Shown here piece by piece: positions 45,087 through 55,039 of a DNA stretch of 64,000 bases. The stretch is taken from NCBI RefSeq assembly GCF_932276165.1, contig NC_064002.1:10850001-10914000 (forward strand). Direction: 5' to 3'. Numbering within the stretch: position 1 is the first letter of the stretch; each line of letters opens with the position of its first letter. Below the pieces are notes generated by a model that was not told where the DNA came from, did not search any database, and was given only the letters and a program-made list of their open reading frames with translations. The DNA is from Plutella xylostella (Eukaryota > Arthropoda > Insecta > Lepidoptera > Plutellidae). A program made the translations under genes and the position numbers.

Positions 45087-45135
45087 TTACTTAAACAAAA
45101 TCTTCAACCCCTGGTTCTGTGACCAGCAAGAATGG
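45087..45135 (+). repeat. Partial copy of the exon 5 acceptor region
   Basis: 'actt.aacaaaatcttcaacccc' followed by TGGTTCTGTGACCAGCAAG parallels 45167-45213, where 'acttgagcacaatcttctaccctcag' precedes GTTCAGCGACCTGCAAG. The CAG acceptor is lost (CTG). GCGCTGCAGCGCT also recurs near 44999, 45139 and 45261. Confidence 0.5.
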
Positions 45136-45193
45136 TAAGCGCTGCAGCGCTATCCTATGTCCACTTTACTTGAGCACAATCTTCTACCCTCAG

Positions 45194-45348
45194 GTTCAGC
45201 GACCTGCAAGACCGTACAGAGCAGCGTCGTAGTCTGTCCGAGGTGCAGGACGCATTCACCGCTGCAGCGCTCGACGCGATGGCTCGAGGCGTGGACGTGG
45301 CTGGGCTGCTGAAGAGCCCTGTGGAGATACAGTGCGAGCTGGCTTTGG
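45194..45348 (+). CDS. NWD-like gene, exon 5
   Basis: 155 nt after taccctcag. It completes the Trp codon and encodes FSDLQDRTEQRRSLSEVQDA, then FTAAALDAMARG and GLLKSPVEIQCELAL (residues 162-213). This is the helical segment 'L...l..aA..a...g......y..SvtE.E' that leads to the NACHT domain in NWD proteins. The donor is G|gtgaga, phase 1. Confidence 0.85.
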
Positions 45349-45349
45349 G

Positions 45350-46416
45350 TGAGAAAGAAGATTTTGTTGTTATACAGGCTGCGTTCCTAGTAGGCAAACT
45401 AATCGTTGCTGGTGTATGTAAGCTATAAGTAGGTACTTCTGGTTTAGTGTAGACAGAGTAAGTAGTTTGTTACGATATAAGTATACAATTCTAGGATTCA
45501 TTTCTCTCATTCATTCTTCTAATTTTATCGAGTAAATTCTTATCCTTATAGTTAAGGTTTTTAAATCCGCTAACACCCAATAGGATTCTAACAAGAAACA
45601 GAAACACACAAAACATACAAACATTACACAACGAAGAAAAATACCGTATTTCACAAGTTCCATAACATAACATCCCCAAATGGCTACTGAGCTTTTACTA
45701 CCAGTAATGATAATACTAAAGCTTTACTACGTAATCATAAAACGAAGTGAGAACAGAGACTGTCGGGCAAAATAATGAAAATAAATGAACCGCGTAGTCG
45801 AGATCGATCGAGGAGTGCCTCTAAAATGTTCACGACACTTGGTTTACGGGATTAGCGATTATCCCGTTCGAGATAACCGTCGGCCCCGGATATATCGTAA
45901 ACGTATCGGAATTGGTACACCGGTACACGAGTGCTATTATGTCATAGCATCATCTTTTTATAAGCCAATAGGAAGTTTGTACAGACAGAAAAAGAGAGTG
46001 TGTATTAAGTAGATATAATGGCTGACTCACGGTTTATCATATCTCAGTATCAATAAAGCTTCTTCATTCATTTACTCGTTACAAAGTTAGCATTGCCGCA
46101 TTCTATTTATATAAGTACCTTAAGCAAATCTGAGATCTTATTGCCCTGAAGCGATTTGTTTAACAGAGCGTATTGTATTACTGTTTAATGCAAGACGGAT
46201 GGATAAAAAATGGACAGTGAAATGAAACGTCCCTTTGTGAGCTTTCATTACGAAGCTTTGTTTATGTTTTGAAGCAAAGTCTTGAATTTTATTGCAAAGT
46301 TTTATTAAAGTAAAGATCTATGGCTATAGATAGCATTACTTAATGGCTATTTGAAGACTTCAGTGAATTGTTATTTCTATCAAGAGGTGTAGCTTTACCT
46401 ACTTACATAGCTTTAG
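45350..46416. other. Intron 5, left part: nothing recognised
   Basis: AT-rich intronic DNA. A short open frame at 45785-46012 has no protein-like features. Confidence 0.4.
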
Positions 46417-46670
46417 ACGGCCGACTGGTGTAGTGGCTAGTGACCCTGACTACTGAGCCGAAGGTCCCGGGTTCGATTCCCGGCTGGGGCAGATATTTGT
46501 TTAAAGACAGATATTTGTACTCGGGTCTTGGGTGTTGATATTTATATTTAATATGTATCTATGTATTTGTGTAGATATATCAGCTGTCCGATACACATAA
46601 CACAGGCTCTGCCTAGCTTGGGGTCGGATGGCCGTGTGTGAGATGTCCCCACATATTTATTTATTTATTT
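46417..46670 (+). mobile_element. tRNA-derived SINE
   Basis: Head GGCCGACTGGTGTAGTGGCT (A-box) and GGTTCGATTCCCGGCTGGGG (B-box). The body contains 'ttgtactcgggtcttggg' and 'agctgtccgatacacataac', and the tail is (TTTA)n. Family members are at 25155-25400 (+), 61955-62172 (-) and a tail at 54780-54835 (-). Confidence 0.75.
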
Positions 46671-47021
46671 TTATAATTATTTCAAGGGGTCTTGATTTGT
46701 ACAGAAATCATGCGTGTATGTATAGGTACATATTTTTCTTCATATTATATGCAATGGCAAAGTAACTTGTCTACATGTCGGGGATATTAAATTTAAGTAA
46801 TATTGTTAACACAATTATAAACATTGATATTTGGAAATATGCAAGTGGCAAGAAATAACTTAGAAAAACATGATGATTTACTTACTTAAATAAGTACTTT
46901 ACAAATAAAAATGCATAACAAATAAATATAATAAAAATACCTTACTCACTGCTGGACTTCTAGTCTGAATGACCCTCTGAGACCCTTTTTTAACTGAAAT
47001 ATTTGCTATTTATTACCCTAA

Positions 47022-47162
47022 GGCCCTGTTCCACAATGTCTGGTTAGTGGCTACCTGTGAGGTAAAATACATGCTGTCACTGTCAAAAAAATAATAAAAG
47101 AGAGTGACAGCATGTATTTTATCTCACAGGTAGCCACTAACCAGACATTGTGGAACAGGGCC
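47022..47162. mobile_element. 141-bp foldback MITE, near-perfect hairpin
   Basis: Arms of about 63 bp beginning GGCCCTGTTCCACAATGTCT on both strands, with two or so mismatches and a loop of about 16 bases. Flanks are TAA on the left and TTA on the right. If transcribed in the intron it would fold into a very stable hairpin. It lies 250 bp before exon 6 and abuts a second MITE. Confidence 0.8.
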
Positions 47163-47165
47163 TTA

Positions 47166-47350
47166 AGGTACCATTCCGTGCATCGCGACAGTCGTAGGCC
47201 GCGCGCTGCTTACGACTGTCAGAGTATGAAAATGTATGGCACTGCTGCGACCATAGAACAACGCGGACTCGGGTGTAGCTGCGACAGACATATAGGGGAC
47301 AAAATGACAGTCGCGCGCGGCCGACGACTGTCGCGATGCATGGAGTACCT
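47166..47350. mobile_element. 185-bp foldback MITE with TTA duplication
   Basis: TTA at 47163-47165 and 47351-47353. The ends are AGGTACCATTCCGTGCATCG and (reversed) AGGTACTCCATGCATCGCGA, continuing together through CGACAGTCGT.GGCCGCGCGC. It is GC-rich, unlike its surroundings. It ends 60 bp upstream of exon 6. Confidence 0.75.
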
Positions 47351-47410
47351 TTAATTCACACACATTTTACCATCCCTCCCACCATTTACTAACAACCTAT
47401 CTCCCACCAG

Positions 47411-47579
47411 ACCTCCTCTCCACCGGCACCCACCCCAAGGGCGTGGTGGCGGTGCTGCGAGAGCCGCCGGAGCTGGAGGCCGATGACCCCCCGGCGGCGG
47501 CGCCGGCCCACGCCCGCGTGATGGCTCTGCAGAGGCGGATGCTTGACGTGCTGCCGGAGACGCATGTTATACGGCTTGA
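47411..47579 (+). CDS. NWD-like gene, exon 6 (parent of tandem copies)
   Basis: 169 nt after cccaccag, phase 1 in and phase 2 out. Residues 214-269 read DLLSTGTHPKGVVAVLREPP, ELEADDPPAAAPAHARVMAL and RRMLDVLPETHVIRLE. The family's loop 'lv.fk.r...' with LREPPELE is GC-rich and Pro/Ala-rich here. Of all the similar segments in 47.4-49.4 kb, only this one has an AG acceptor in the right phase, so it is taken as the functional exon. Confidence 0.85.
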
Positions 47580-47630
47580 GTGAGTTGAGATGCTTTTTAA
47601 GTCATTTGTTAGGAGAATAATAAAAAATAC

Positions 47631-47815
47631 GAGCGGTGGTAGCTCAGTCAGGTAAGCGCCCGCTTCTTCTCACGCCAAAGATGCGGGTTCGAATCCCAAC
47701 GCTGACGTGTTCCAATGAGTTCTTTGGAATTTAAGTAAGTACATTTCATACCGTCGCTCTTACGGTGAAGAAAAACATCGTAAGGAAACCTGCATATCTA
47801 GATTCTAGCCTTCGC
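47631..47815 (+). mobile_element. tRNA-derived SINE in the exon 6 array, first copy
   Basis: GAGCGGTGGTAGCTCAGTCA (A-box) and ATGCGGGTTCGAATCCCAAC (B-box), then 'cataccgtcgctcttacggtgaag' and 'gcatatctagattctag'. It is repeated at 48085-48240 with the same flanks, so the SINE was carried along in the tandem duplication. Confidence 0.75.
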
Positions 47816-47876
47816 CATTTCTTTCCTCCTTAATGACGGGGCCTTTGTGAAATGGTGGTAGATTATGACTATGACG

Positions 47877-47931
47877 TTTCGTTTCGTTTCGTTTCGTTTC
47901 GTTTCGTTTCATTTCATTTCATTTCGTACCT
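47877..47931. repeat. (GTTTC)n microsatellite
   Basis: Seven perfect GTTTC units followed by ATTTC variants. Confidence 0.9.
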
Positions 47932-48005
47932 TAAACGCATGACTCATTCAAAATCTACGATACGGTTCGCGTGAGTACAAATGTACAGCAAAAAGCGGGT
48001 GACTT

Positions 48006-48041
48006 GCTGCCGGAGACGCATGTTATACGGCTCGAGTGAGT
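48006..48041 (+). pseudogene. Exon 6 copy B (3' edge only)
   Basis: GCTGCCGGAGACGCATGTTA plus TACGGCTCGA and the donor gtgagt. It is preceded by the spacer AGCGGGTGACTTGCT, which also precedes copies C, D and E. No acceptor in a usable phase. Confidence 0.75.
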
Positions 48042-48084
48042 GCAGTAGCTTTTAAGTCATTTGTTAGGAGAGTAAAAAAAAACA

Positions 48085-48240
48085 CGAGCGGTGGTGGCTC
48101 AGTCAGATAAGCGCCCGCTTCGAACGTTAAAGATGCGGGTTCGAATCCCGGCGCTGACAATGCTACACCGTAAGAGCAATACCATTACTCTTACGGCGAA
48201 GGAAAACATCGTGAGGAAATCTGCATATCTAGATTCTAGA
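48085..48240 (+). mobile_element. tRNA-derived SINE in the exon 6 array, second copy
   Basis: GAGCGGTGGTGGCTCAGTCA and GGTTCGAATCCCGGCGCTGA, matching 47631-47815 through the shared 'catatctagattctag' end. Confidence 0.75.
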
Positions 48241-48345
48241 TTCCTAAAGTGCATGACTCATTCAAAAACAAGGATACGGCTCACCTACCTATCACGTGAG
48301 TACAAAATATACAGCGAAAAGCGGGTGACTTGCTTACTCTGGACC

Positions 48346-48503
48346 GGCCACCCCAAGGGCGTGGTGGCGGTGCTGCGAGAGCCGCCGGAGCTGGAGGCCG
48401 ACGACCCCCCGGCGGCGGCGCCGGCCCGCGCCCGCGTGCGCCAGCTGCAGACAAGGATGCTTCACGTGCTGCCGGAGACGCATGTTATACGGCTCGAGTG
48501 AGT
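48346..48503 (+). pseudogene. Exon 6 copy C (nearly full, open)
   Basis: Carries CACCCCAAGGGCGTGGTGGC through GTTATACGGCTCGA and the donor gtgagt. The frame is open (GHPKGVVAVLREPPELEADD..., with RQLQTRMLH in place of MALQRRMLD). The parent's acceptor CAG aligns with GTG, and the nearest AG would join in the wrong phase after exon 5, so I regard it as a pseudoexon. Confidence 0.75.
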
Positions 48504-48856
48504 CACGTTGCTTTTAGTTTATTTATTGGGACAGTAATTAAAACAGGCTCGCGACCTGTCACGTGGGTACAAATGTACACGTAACCCGTTTTCTAAACTA
48601 CTTGATATAGTGACCTGTCGCTCCCGACGACTTGGTCATAAACTACAGGCATACCTTCAGTCAGACGGCAGTCTGACATCAGGGATACATGGAGCAGTAG
48701 ATCAAGCCGCTGCAGCGTATAGCTACAGTACTCACAAGGAGAGTCGCCTCGGGGTGCTGATGTCCTGACAGGTTCCGGAGCTGTTTTGATGGCACGCTCT
48801 GTTCCCAAATGTACAAATGTGCAGCGACAAGCGGGTGACTCTCTTACACTCGACCG

Positions 48857-49012
48857 GAGCCCCAAGGGCGTGGTGGCGGTGCTGCGAGAGCCGCCGGAGC
48901 TGGAGGCCGACGACCCCCCGGCGGCGGCGCCGGCCCGCGCCCGCGTGCGCCAGCTGCAGACAAGGATGCTTCACGTGCTGCCGGAGACGCATGTTATACG
49001 ACTGGAGTGAGT
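48857..49012 (+). pseudogene. Exon 6 copy D (nearly full, open)
   Basis: Differs from copy C at few sites and shares its derived variants (GCCCGCGCCCGCGTGCGCCA), so C and D duplicated from each other after leaving the parent. The donor gtgagt is kept. An AG (tgtgcag, about 48820) lies upstream, but it would enter in phase 0, not the phase required after exon 5. Confidence 0.75.
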
Positions 49013-49089
49013 ACAGTGGCTTTTTAAGTCATTTGTTACGAGATTAATAAAAAAAAGGCTCGCGAACTGGCAAACGCAGCGTGTGACGC

Positions 49090-49212
49090 CCTCCTGCCCG
49101 CTGAACTGACGATCGGCGGGTAGCCGGTAGTGGTTGGATGAGGAAGGCCGAGGACCGAGTGTTGTGGCGTTCCTTGGGAGAGCTCTATGTCCAGCAGTGG
49201 ATGATGAGGCTC
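49090..49212 (+). repeat. RTE 3' ORF fragment inside the exon 6 array
   Basis: 'acgccctcctgcccgctgaactg', 'ggttggatgaggaaggccgagga' and CTCTATGTCCAGCAGTGGAT are the end of an RTE ORF, as at 39.6 kb and 11.1 kb. It sits between copies D and E. Confidence 0.6.
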
Positions 49213-49261
49213 GCGACCTTACGTGAGTACAAAAATGTACAATGAAAAGCGGGTGACTCGC

Positions 49262-49340
49262 TTACTCTGGACCGGCGCGCACTGCAGAGGCGGATGGTTC
49301 ACGTGCTGCCGGAAGCGCATGTTATACGGCTCGAGTGAGT
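49262..49340 (+). pseudogene. Exon 6 copy E (internally deleted)
   Basis: It begins in the same spacer (GGGTGACTCGCTTACTCTGG), then jumps to GCGCACTGCAGAGGCGGATG and on to GTTATACGGCTCGA with the donor gtgagt. It keeps the parental CTGCAGAGGCGGATG variant, unlike C and D. Confidence 0.7.
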
Positions 49341-49474
49341 ACAGTAGCTTTTATGTCATTTATTACGAGAGGAATAAAAAACAAATGAAAACACATGGTA
49401 CTGTAATTTACTACATGATATGAGCCTGAAAGACTCACAAACATTTAACACACAACGCCCGTCTTAAAATAAAT

Positions 49475-49535
49475 TCCTGCCCCGGCCGGGGATTGATCCC
49501 GGGACCTTTTGCCGGCTGCTCTGGTAACTTTAGAA
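49475..49535 (-). mobile_element. Reversed tRNA-like SINE fragment
   Basis: 'gccccggccggggattgatcccgggacc' is a reversed T-arm and B-box (GGATCAATCCCCGGCC). Only the head remains. Confidence 0.5.
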
Positions 49536-50277
49536 GAGATGTAGATAATAGTAAAGATTATAAAAGGAAGTGGTTTTTGGGGCCGGACGAGTGTCTGTAA
49601 TGTCTTTCAGTATTTTCTTTCAATATAATTTTAGCTGCTTGCTCTAATACCTACATTTGCAGTTTGTTAAGACAGTACCTAGTTAGGTAGTTTTCAGAAA
49701 CATTTTTCCATCCATCTATTTACGCATCATTATTTAATCCTTTCCTGTTTCATACAGATTAAAATTTGAGAATATTCAAATTTTAGACTACCAAAATACT
49801 GTGGAAAGTTACACCAAATTGTGTATGTTAATTATCTCCAAATATAATTAAGGTTATCAAAGAAGAATATAATTGACTGATTGTTATCAAAGCCTTTCAT
49901 AATTAATTAAAACTTTCTGGCTGCTGGAGGGTATTAAATTATGCATTATTTGGATGTAATAATTACGTTATTGTTATACTAATTTTGCCTCAGAATAACA
50001 CCCTTCTTCATTCCGTTAACTCAAGCTTATTTGATTATTAAAATAACTCTTGTAGCATTGGATGGGAGCTGTAAACTTCGAGTAGAATCTCAGCAAATGT
50101 GCTTTTTTGTAACGAAACACTACGCAGCTTAGTTATATAATATATTATAAAGTAAATATTTATAAGGTTGGTGGGTTAGTAGCGTACATCATTCTTATGC
50201 ATTTTAGAAAAATGTGCCAATGTACAACAAGAAATAATTTACCATACATATTCACATTACAACTTAATTAGGGTACA

Positions 50278-50340
50278 AAAGGTGGTCTTATCGCTTATAG
50301 CTATCGCTTCCAGACAATCTTTGGATGGATGTACTAAAAG
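50278..50340 (-). repeat. Reversed CR1-like LINE 3' module
   Basis: GTCTTATCGCTTATAGCTAT and CCAGACAATCTTTGGATGGA are the reverse complement of the AAAGGTTGTCTGG...AAGCGATAAG module at 10.95 and 19.57 kb. Confidence 0.65.
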
Positions 50341-50435
50341 AGACACATATACGGATCCCTATTTTCAATACAAATAATATATTAACTATACATTCCGAAC
50401 AAGAGTGATGAAAAATGCCATACCAACATAATAGG

Positions 50436-50569
50436 TACAGTCAGTTGCAGAAGTAGCTATACACTTTTGTACCTTGTCAATCTGAAACCGTCTATCCATT
50501 CATTGAAATATTGACGGTTCGTCAGTTTGACAAGGTACAGAAGTGTATAACGACTTATGCAGCTGACCT
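50436..50569. mobile_element. Foldback MITE upstream of exon 7
   Basis: Arms GTCAGTTGCAGAAGTAGCTA and (reversed) GTCAGCTGCATAAGTCGTTA, continuing TACACTT.TGTACCTTGTCAA, about 53 bp with about 8 mismatches and a 20-base loop. The right end is only 30 bp from the exon 7 acceptor, leaving a short pyrimidine tract between them. Confidence 0.7.
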
Positions 50570-50599
50570 CTACATCTAATCTCCCTCTCCCTTACCCAG

Positions 50600-50759
50600 G
50601 CCAAGTTCAGCCGAATCATCCCGGACGGATCCCCCCTCAGAGTGCGAGGAGCGGCTCGCCCCCCTCCGGGAGCAGGTGGTGGCGGCGGTGGCGGCGCTGG
50701 TCGACGAGAGTCTGAGCACGGAGCCCGACCAGGGGAAGGGCAGGAAGAAGACTGTGCAG
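50600..50759 (+). CDS. NWD-like gene, exon 7
   Basis: 160 nt after cttacccag. It completes the Glu codon and encodes PSSAESSRTDPPSECEERLA, then PLREQVVAAVAALVDESLST and GKGRKKTVQ (residues 270-323). A helix followed by a basic stretch, linking to the NACHT domain. The donor is CAG|gtactg, phase 0. GC-rich. Confidence 0.82.
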
Positions 50760-50827
50760 GTACTGTGGGGATAAAAGTATTTCAGGGGTAAGGGGTATAG
50801 GCTAAATAAACTTTAGATTTATAGATT

Positions 50828-50871
50828 CACCAGGGGAAGGGACGGAAAAAGACTGTGCAGGTACTGTGGGG
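50828..50871 (+). repeat. Copy of the exon 7 3' edge and donor
   Basis: ACCAGGGGAAGGGACGGAAA followed by AAGACTGTGCAG|gtactgtgggg repeats 50727-50770 about 100 bp downstream with three substitutions. There is no acceptor directly before it. Confidence 0.8.
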
Positions 50872-50879
50872 TTGGAAGA

Positions 50880-51960
50880 CCTTTTGAGCTGCTACACGGG
50901 TCTGTTATGGATGGTTAGATAAACGTCACCATGTCGCGATTTGCCGAAGATACGTCGATGTGATTGGTGGAACTCGCAATAAACGAGTTTTTATGTACGT
51001 CGATAACTTACCCGTGTAGCGGCCACAGAGCTATAAGGGATATTGTTGTCGTGTGAAATAGGGGTGTGGTGTGGGTTAGATAAGCGGTAGCGATGTCGAT
51101 TTGCACTCTTAGTTCTAAAAATCGAATTATTTTAGGGTGAAATAAGGTAGGAAAATGTCATGATCGCTAATTCCAAATAATGTATAATATAAGTGAAGTC
51201 TTTTAACATTTGAAACTTTACGCGTATGATATTCTTGGAATAAAATACAGTAAATTAAAAGTGTTACAGACAAAATTTGCACGGTTTAACTAAGCAAAAT
51301 AAACGGAAACGTTTTCCATTATCTAATTTAAATTATAGAACAACCGAATACCAGAAAATTATCAGCCCAATTATCTCCTTTATATCGCAATATAACGCTT
51401 GTCCGACAAAAGGAAACTTGGAGTTTCGGAACTTAGAAAACAACCGTTTATCTTGCCGTTAAATTTCATTGTTGCCTGGAGGGTTATTCTATCTCACGAA
51501 CGAACGAAAGATGCAATTCGTACGTTTAACACGACGAGATAAAGTCGTGCAGAAGCTCTGCGAATCTTCTTTTATCGTAAGATAAAGTGTACCCCTCTGT
51601 TCTTGATGTTGTCTGCCCAAGTTTTACTCAGGCGTTCATTGTTTGAGATCAAAGTGGTACTTGCAATTATTTTCACTCGAGAGACATCCCTTGTTTCGTT
51701 TTCAACATCTAAAAATTTACCTTGGGAAGTTTGAAAGTTCAATTCAAACGTTAAAATTGCATACGTAAGTTGAAGTTTCTGTTTGAGAAACTTTTCGTCG
51801 ACTTGAGAGTTTATATTTTTGTAGGGATAACGTGTGTAATGAGATACTAGTATACTAGTAGGAACTCTTGTATCTCATGAATGAATAAATATTTGAATCG
51901 GATAGAGATTATCTATTTTAATTAATTTAAGCCTTTGTTTTAAACAGTTTTGTATTTTGT
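50880..51960. other. Intron 7, nothing recognised
   Basis: AT-rich intronic DNA with no gene or clear repeat. Exon 8 follows a good pyrimidine tract (ttttgtttcag). Confidence 0.4.
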
Positions 51961-51965
51961 TTCAG

Positions 51966-52710
51966 GAAGTTTTCCTAGAACACATCACTCATCTTAGAAT
52001 ATGCATAGAACATAATAATCTATATAAGGTAACAGTTAAGCAAGTGGAAGACGCAGCCAACAGTATACTAAGCAATATGAAACAGATTTACGATAGCAAA
52101 ACGAGACACAACCCCGTTTTAATATACGGCCCTGACGCCTCGGGAAAAAGCACCTTATTGACGCACTTATACTTCAATTGCGAAACGATATTCCCTAAAC
52201 CAGTGCTGAGGATAATTCGATTCTCAGCAGCAACCCCCAGATCCGCTTATAACCTGGAGCTACTCAGGGTCATGTGCCAACAAATTTCGATCATCTTGAA
52301 CATTCCAGAAGGATATTTACCGAAAGACGCGAGCTTTGATCCTCTATACATAAACAACTGGTTCCAGAGCCTTCTACGGAGATGCGAGGATATGGATAAC
52401 GAGGTCTTACTGATATTTATAGACAATGTGCATAGAGTTAATCCTTTGGAATGTGATATAGTGACGGGGTTGTCTTGGTTGCCGATGTCTTTGCCCAGGA
52501 ATGTGTTTCTAGTGTGCACTAGTGCGGTTCCCTTGGACCAGCTCCAGTTGACTCCAGCTCAGAAGGAGAAGTTCAAGGTTCAGCATTGCTACTACTTGCT
52601 GGACGCGATCGCCGAGACTCCGGAGAACCACAGCTACGGGGACTACATCGACGGTGCCTTTGATAACTTAGAACTGGTGTTCGGAGCGAAAGCGTTCAGT
52701 AAATTGGCAG
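51966..52710 (+). CDS. NWD-like gene, exon 8 (NACHT NTPase core)
   Basis: 745 nt, the largest exon, residues 324-571. After EVFLEHITHLRICIEHNNLY comes VLIYGPDASGKSTLLTHLYF, a perfect Walker A (GPDASGKS, 378-385; Lys384). Walker B is NEVLLIFIDNVHRV, with Asp at 476. GLSWLPMSLPRNVFLVCTSA matches the 'L..WLP..LP..v.iivS' sensor strand of NACHT proteins. The hydrolysis-related acidic residues downstream of Walker B are reduced to D-N-V-H. AT/GC content is moderate, unlike the very GC-rich neighbouring exons. The donor is G|gtaaat, phase 1. Confidence 0.93.
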
Positions 52711-53065
52711 GTAAATAACAATATAAATATATACAGATATATGATAATATGTTCAGTGTGCTACTATTAGAGCAATAAGCTATTACAAAAGCGAACATTT
52801 ATAAATGTGGATTTATGTTTGTCACTATTTTATGTAAAACTACTTGTCTGATTTTCATGAAACTTGGTTCGCACTAGGTTGAAACCTTGAATTAAAACAT
52901 AGGCTCTCGCATGTAACCCGATGATGAGACCTAAGTGACACCACTAGCTACCATGCAATTCATTGACTGATTATATTTTAGTGCCATAATCATTATATAG
53001 TTTATAGTGGTAACATTAATTGAGAGTTTGTGTCACATGTTATCTCACTCAAGCTTAAATTCCAG

Positions 53066-53209
53066 GCTACATAACCTGCTCGGAGTTCGGCCTGACGGAG
53101 CTGGAGCTGCTGGAGCTGCTGATGCCGACGTCCAACAGCGACGCCGTCATCTCTCTGCGCGACGCCAACTTCAACTTCTCCACGCTATGTGCCGCCAAGT
53201 TTATGATGA
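53066..53209 (+). CDS. NWD-like gene, exon 9 (winged-helix part)
   Basis: 144 nt after attccag, residues 572-619. GYITCSEFGLTELELLELLM reads as the 'l..s..GLte.El.dlLs' start of the winged-helix domain that follows NACHT in NWD/NPHP3 proteins. The rest ends AAKFMM(S). Phase 1 in, phase 1 out. Downstream is a degenerate (GTCAC)n run, 53221-53312. Confidence 0.85.
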
Positions 53210-53214
53210 GTGAG

Positions 53215-54790
53215 TATTGCGTCACGTCACGTCTTGTCACATCCTGGCTACATAACGTCACACCATGTCGCGTCGTCACGTCAAGTCACGTCACGTTACG
53301 TTACATCTCGTCATAACACATCCATGCTATAATTTTACTATCCACCATAATACCAACTTCAGACCTTTCAGACAGACGTACAGACAACAAAGTGATTCTT
53401 TAAGGGTTCCGTTTTTACGTTTTGAGGAACCCTAAGAAGAAAGACAAAAATGTACATTTATTTGGTACCTACCTACTCCACAGATCTACCCACGTATGCA
53501 GTGATACGTTGGAAATACGTTGATATAGCTATAGATCTATAGAAAAACAGATTTTACTGATAGAAAAATTACAAAACATAGTTAAGTACGTGAAAATTGT
53601 CATGGCTATAAGTTATAGCATTTAAGTTTGTGGGGATAATTCCAAAAATTTAATATTAGGAAATATTACCAATGAATTTATACAAAAGGCAGAGGTAGCC
53701 ATTAATAATGATAAAGCTCTGTGGCTGCTCAAAGTTTCCAAATATAAGCAAATATCGAAATCCGCTCAAAAGTTTTAAATTGATTCTGCGGTTTTGGTCT
53801 GATTGAATATTGGATGGAGCTCACTTGCACGTGCTCGCACAATCGTAATGCATTCAGCAAACACGACTGTTCCGATTGATGCAAAACAGTTTTCAAAGTT
53901 GAATAATTCATGAAAAATCATGCATTGATGCTGGATCTAAGCTACGTCGTAATGACATTAGCATTTCTAATCGAAGTTCTGGCGTAATCGTATGCAATGG
54001 CATTCGTTTCTTTCATTTACTGCATCAATGCATTTGTCGTCTCCAATTATACAATTTAGTTGGATCAAAATCACATAAAGAAGTCTGCAGAAATTCCGTT
54101 TCTATAACGGCAAAGGAAGACAAAAGTCTCTGATGAAAATTATCGAGTTACACAGGTACTTATAGGTATTTCGTAAGGCGTAACTTTTCAATTGTCAGGC
54201 TTCAGTTTTTTGCTACTTTTTTAATCCAAGAGTGAACACCAGGGAAGCTGAATTTTTCCCGTCGTTTCGAAATCGAATTGAATTCGTTCGTTAGTAACTT
54301 TTTTCTTTACCTATACCTAGGTTCCAGTTCTTTCAATATCTCTATCTATCGGACTCATGATTCATGCGTTACACGCATAAATCACGCTCTCTCCTATTAT
54401 GTAAACATCTCCGAATAGGACACAAATTATCCTGTTGTAACCTAAAAAGTGTTTTTTTTTACATTTGCACTCGTTAACATTATTATAATTATTTAGCATA
54501 TTATGCAGTCTGCCCTAAGTGCAAACGCGAGCTCTGATAAGTTAGTGTTGGTCTGAATGGTTCGCACGTTTTTATGGCTCAAGTAGGTATAATCATTTTT
54601 AATAATAGACGACACGTATAGGAACTAAAATCTCTAACTTAAACAATACGGTATGAGGTCGCTTCACCATGTCATTTTCTTATCCTAAGACGAAACATAA
54701 CAGGCCACTGCCGGTTAATTAAACACCTTTATCGCATGAAAATCTACATCACTCCTCTGCAGAAATTGCATGGAGGAAGATAAAATAAAT
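53215..54790. other. Intron 9, left part
   Basis: Begins with a degenerate GTCACGTCAC minisatellite (to about 53312), in which GGCTACATAACGTCAC echoes the first bases of exon 9. A short GGGTTCCGT/GGAACCCT repeat scrap lies at 53401-53435. Otherwise AT-rich and featureless. Confidence 0.45.
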
Positions 54791-54837
54791 AAATAATAAA
54801 TACCTACCTATGTGGGGACATTGCAAAGGCGTGAGGT

Positions 54838-55000
54838 ACTAAAGTCAAAGTCAAAGTCAATTTTTTTTATTCATCGTAAAAATATATTTTTTTCTGATGA
54901 ACGTCAATTTTTACAAACTACTCTCCGTTCGGATAAGGGGGGGCTCTTTCTGTCTAAGGAGAAGAACGGAGGCAAGAAACTCCTGAGCCATCTTTTCAAA
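54838..55000 (-). repeat. Reversed LINE 3' end with (GTCAAA)n
   Basis: GTCAAAGTCAAAGTCAA, then TTTATTCATCGTAAAAATAT and TGACGTCAAT-like 'gatgaacgtcaatttttacaaactactctcc'. It is the same module as 22066 and 23876 in reverse, and here slightly longer ('ttcggataagggggggctc'). Confidence 0.7.
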
Positions 55001-55039
55001 AAAAGGCTTAAAACTAGTTAGTATACAATACTTATAAGC

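Noticed and set aside
46420..46495. Possible tRNA gene (GGTTCGATTCCCGGC arm)
   Set aside because: Head of a SINE with family copies at 25.2 and 62 kb; the cloverleaf is incomplete.
47631..47706. Possible tRNA gene in intron 6
   Set aside because: Repeated with its flanks at 48085 and part of a SINE; stem mismatches.
47877..47931. Regular repeat that might suggest a CRISPR-like or satellite array
   Set aside because: Simple GTTTC pentanucleotide microsatellite; no spacers.
48346..49012. Mutually exclusive alternative exons for exon 6
   Set aside because: Copies C and D are open and have donors, but the acceptor is changed (CAG to GTG) and the nearest AGs join in the wrong phase after exon 5.
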